64,000 nucleotides of DNA, from assembly GCA_016214125.1 (NCBI GenBank), contig JACRPC010000012.1, positions 124,001 to 188,000 of the forward strand. Direction: 5' to 3'. The position numbers and the translations under genes are program-made. The DNA comes from Rhodospirillales bacterium. GTDB taxonomy: Bacteria > Pseudomonadota > Alphaproteobacteria > Rhodospirillales > WMHbin7. Below the pieces are notes generated by a model. It had not been told where the DNA came from. It did not search any database and saw only the letters and a list, made by a program, of their open reading frames with translations. Below are positions 62,159 to 64,000 of the stretch, one piece after another (the stretch's first letter is position 1; every line of letters starts with the position of its first letter).

Positions 62159-64000
62159 GGCACGTCTCCTTCCGTCGGCAGGATGAGAATCTGCAAGGCG
62201 GCCGTGGCCTTGAGAAACGGTTCGTCGATGTCCGGCAACAATTCGGCGGGCACGACGATCAGGCCCTGGAACCCGTCGCGGATGCGCTCCATCAGCTCGA
62301 AGCGCGAGCAGGCGATCACGTCTCCGGTGGCGATCACCGGGGGAATCTCCCGCCGCGCCGATTTTCTGGGATCGCACAGGACCAGGCAGGGGGTCGCCGC
62401 TATCCCGACCGATGCAGGCAGCCGATCGGCCCAGGACTTCCGGGCACCAAGCAACAGGCGCATGCCGTCAAGCAGGATCCTCTCGTCGATGGGCTTGCCC
62501 AGGGCAATATTGCCCCCGGCCGTCTCGTATCCGGGGACCGCGGAAAGCACGATGACGGGAATCCGGCCTAGTTCGGGATCCTTGCGCAGCCGGGTGATGG
62601 CGGTGCGCCCGTCCATTACCGGCATGGCCAGATCCATGGTGATCAGGTCCGGCCGAACCTGGGTGGCCGCCTCGATGGCTTGCCGCCCATCGTTAGCGGT
62701 GACGACGGCATAGCCGTTCTCCTGAAGTAGCTGGGCCAGGTAGGTCCGGACAGGCGCTTCGTCGTCCACCACCAGGATGACGGCCCTTTCCGCCCCGATG
62801 GCCTTCGGTGCTCCGGGGCCGGCCGGGCCGGTGGCGATTCCGACGGCCTCCAGCGCAACCGCGGTTTCGAACGGGGGCAGGGTCAGGATGAAACGGCTGC
62901 CCACGCCGGGTTGGGACTCGGCCCAGATCCGTCCCCCGTAATGGGTGACAATCTCACGACAGATGGACAGCCCGAGGCCCGTCCCCTGGGGCTTGTCCAC
63001 CAGGGTATCGTCGTTGGTGAGCTGGCGGAATTTGTCGAAGATGGCCTCCGCCTTGTCCGGATCGAACCCCACTCCGGTGTCGCGGACACAGGTCCGGATT
63101 CTTCCGTCCTCGTCGCGCAACACTTCCACCGCCACCTCGCCCTCCTCGGTGAACTTGGCCGCGTTGTTGAGGAGATTGACGATGACCTGCACCATGCGGT
63201 CGTAGTCGGCGTTTACGACGAGAGGTTCATCCGGCGCCTCGACCCGCAGACCGACCCGCGGCTTGGCCTCGAACTGGCCCCGCACCGCGTTGACCGCCTG
63301 GCGGACGGCATCCTGAAGAGCAAAGGTCCTGTCATTCCATTCGATGCGGCCGGACTCGATCTTTGCCAGATCGAGCACGTTGTTGATCAGCCGGGTCAGC
63401 CGATCGGCCTCCACCAGGATGATGGAGAGGTTCTCCAGGATGCGGGCGGACTTCTTGTGGAGCTTCGAAGCTTCGGGCACCGCGAAGCTGCGTTCGAACT
63501 CGCGATAGATGAGCTGCGCAAACCCCCGGATCGAGGTCAACGGAGTCCGCAGTTCATGCGACACCGAGGACAGAAGGTCGGACTTCATCTTGTCCAGTTC
63601 CTTGAGGTGCCGATTGGCCCTCTCCACCTCCTCCTTGGCCCGGCGCTGGCGCTCCTCGGCATCCTTGAGGGGCGTGATGTCCATCGCAACGCTCAGGTAG
63701 CCGGTGACATGGCCTTCCGTGTCCTCGATGGGGGTAACGGAGAGATTGATCGGGATCAGGCGTCCGTCCTTGCCCAGGTATGTGCTTTCGAAGGTTCCCG
63801 ACTGGGCCAGCACCGCGAAATAATGGGCCAGCGTGATCTCTCCGCCGTTATCCCGCACCAGCCAGTCGTGCAACTGCGCCGGCGGATGGAGGTCCAAGGG
63901 GGTCCGCCGACCCACGATCTCGCGCGCGGCATGGCCGAGCATCCGCTCGGCGCCCCGGTTGAACAGCAGGATGGTCCCGTTCCGGTCCGCGGCGATGATC
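62155..64000 (-). CDS. PAS-domain hybrid histidine kinase with receiver domain, 5' end outside the window
   Basis: The frame stays open to the window edge; 614 residues are visible. Order: part of a PAS domain, a full PAS/PAC unit (FESTYLGKDGRLIPINLSV), HisKA (SVSHELRTPLTSIRGFAQL), HATPase (GTGLGLSICREIVTHYGG), a receiver domain (VDDEAPVRTYLAQLL, DLITMDLAMP) and a C-terminal tail of about 110 residues ending PTEGDVP without known domain. The tail contains a second partial receiver-like pattern (LVLCDPRKSARREIPPVIA). The kinase core is closely similar to that of the next gene, indicating duplication. Confidence 0.9.
   Translation of the reverse strand, partial: IIAADRNGTILLFNRGAERMLGHAAREIVGRRTPLDLHPPAQLHDWLVRDNGGEITLAHYFAVLAQSGTFESTYLGKDGRLIPINLSVTPIEDTEGHVTGYLSVAMDITPLKDAEERQRRAKEEVERANRHLKELDKMKSDLLSSVSHELRTPLTSIRGFAQLIYREFERSFAVPEASKLHKKSARILENLSIILVEADRLTRLINNVLDLAKIESGRIEWNDRTFALQDAVRQAVNAVRGQFEAKPRVGLRVEAPDEPLVVNADYDRMVQVIVNLLNNAAKFTEEGEVAVEVLRDEDGRIRTCVRDTGVGFDPDKAEAIFDKFRQLTNDDTLVDKPQGTGLGLSICREIVTHYGGRIWAESQPGVGSRFILTLPPFETAVALEAVGIATGPAGPGAPKAIGAERAVILVVDDEAPVRTYLAQLLQENGYAVVTANDGRQAIEAATQVRPDLITMDLAMPVMDGRTAITRLRKDPELGRIPVIVLSAVPGYETAGGNIALGKPIDERILLDGMRLLLGARKSWADRLPASVGIAATPCLVLCDPRKSARREIPPVIATGDVIACSRFELMERIRDGFQGLIVVPAELLPDIDEPFLKATAALQILILPTEGDVP

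Overview
The window is gene-dense, GC-rich chromosomal DNA from an alphaproteobacterium. The gene set (fused indolepyruvate ferredoxin oxidoreductase, GTP-type PEP carboxykinase, B12-dependent methylmalonyl-CoA mutase, class I PHA synthase plus phasin, SdhAF4-type DUF1674 protein, CtaA haem A synthase, class II FBPase) best fits a Rhodospirillales-like, PHA-storing, metabolically versatile organism. No rRNA, tRNA, CRISPR array or intact mobile element was seen. All functional calls come from reading the translated sequence. No database search was run.

Layout. 1-6 kb: the 3' part of an indolepyruvate oxidoreductase gene; a convergent pair made of an extended IF-1 paralogue and an RhlE-type DEAD-box helicase; and pckG. 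6-14.2 kb: a tightly packed six-gene minus-strand operon that starts with a PEP mutase/nucleotidyltransferase fusion and phosphonopyruvate decarboxylase, then a molybdopterin oxidoreductase, a TIM-barrel isomerase-like protein, a B12-binding radical SAM protein and a beta-hydroxyacid dehydrogenase. This is a phosphonate biosynthesis locus of unusual composition and the strongest candidate for an undescribed system. 14.3-24.7 kb: methylmalonyl-CoA mutase, an OGT-like glycosyltransferase, lepA, nudC, a thioesterase/acyl-CoA ligase pair and cspA. 24.8-28 kb: a protein-repair-like group (fructosamine-kinase family, LMW phosphatase, sirtuin) followed by a strikingly AT-rich membrane-protein gene. 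28-32 kb: an HTH regulator, a TMTC-like membrane glycosyltransferase, the DUF1674 protein, folK and phaC. 32-39 kb: an OmpA-like lipoprotein, aminotransferase, hom, glpX and recJ. 39.5-40.2 kb: a ParDE toxin-antitoxin pair. 40-44.2 kb: an acyl-CoA ligase/dehydrogenase/racemase operon behind a promoter carrying a palindromic operator. 44.3-45 kb: phasin with a probable PhaR operator. 45-53 kb: a lipoprotein, ctaA, a thpR/FIST/arylesterase operon and, head-to-head with it, an ABC transporter operon. 53-57 kb: a fused hydantoinase/oxoprolinase. 57-64 kb: a signalling operon of two related histidine kinases, a response regulator and a class III nucleotidyl cyclase.

Most operons have ATGA, GTGA or TGATG overlaps, so translational coupling is the rule. 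At least four copies of one GC-rich intergenic repeat (near 4.0, 4.1, 22.0 and 46.9 kb) mark gene borders. Carbon-flow themes recur: propionyl/methylmalonyl-CoA handling, PEP generation, PHA storage and its regulation, and acyl-CoA activation.
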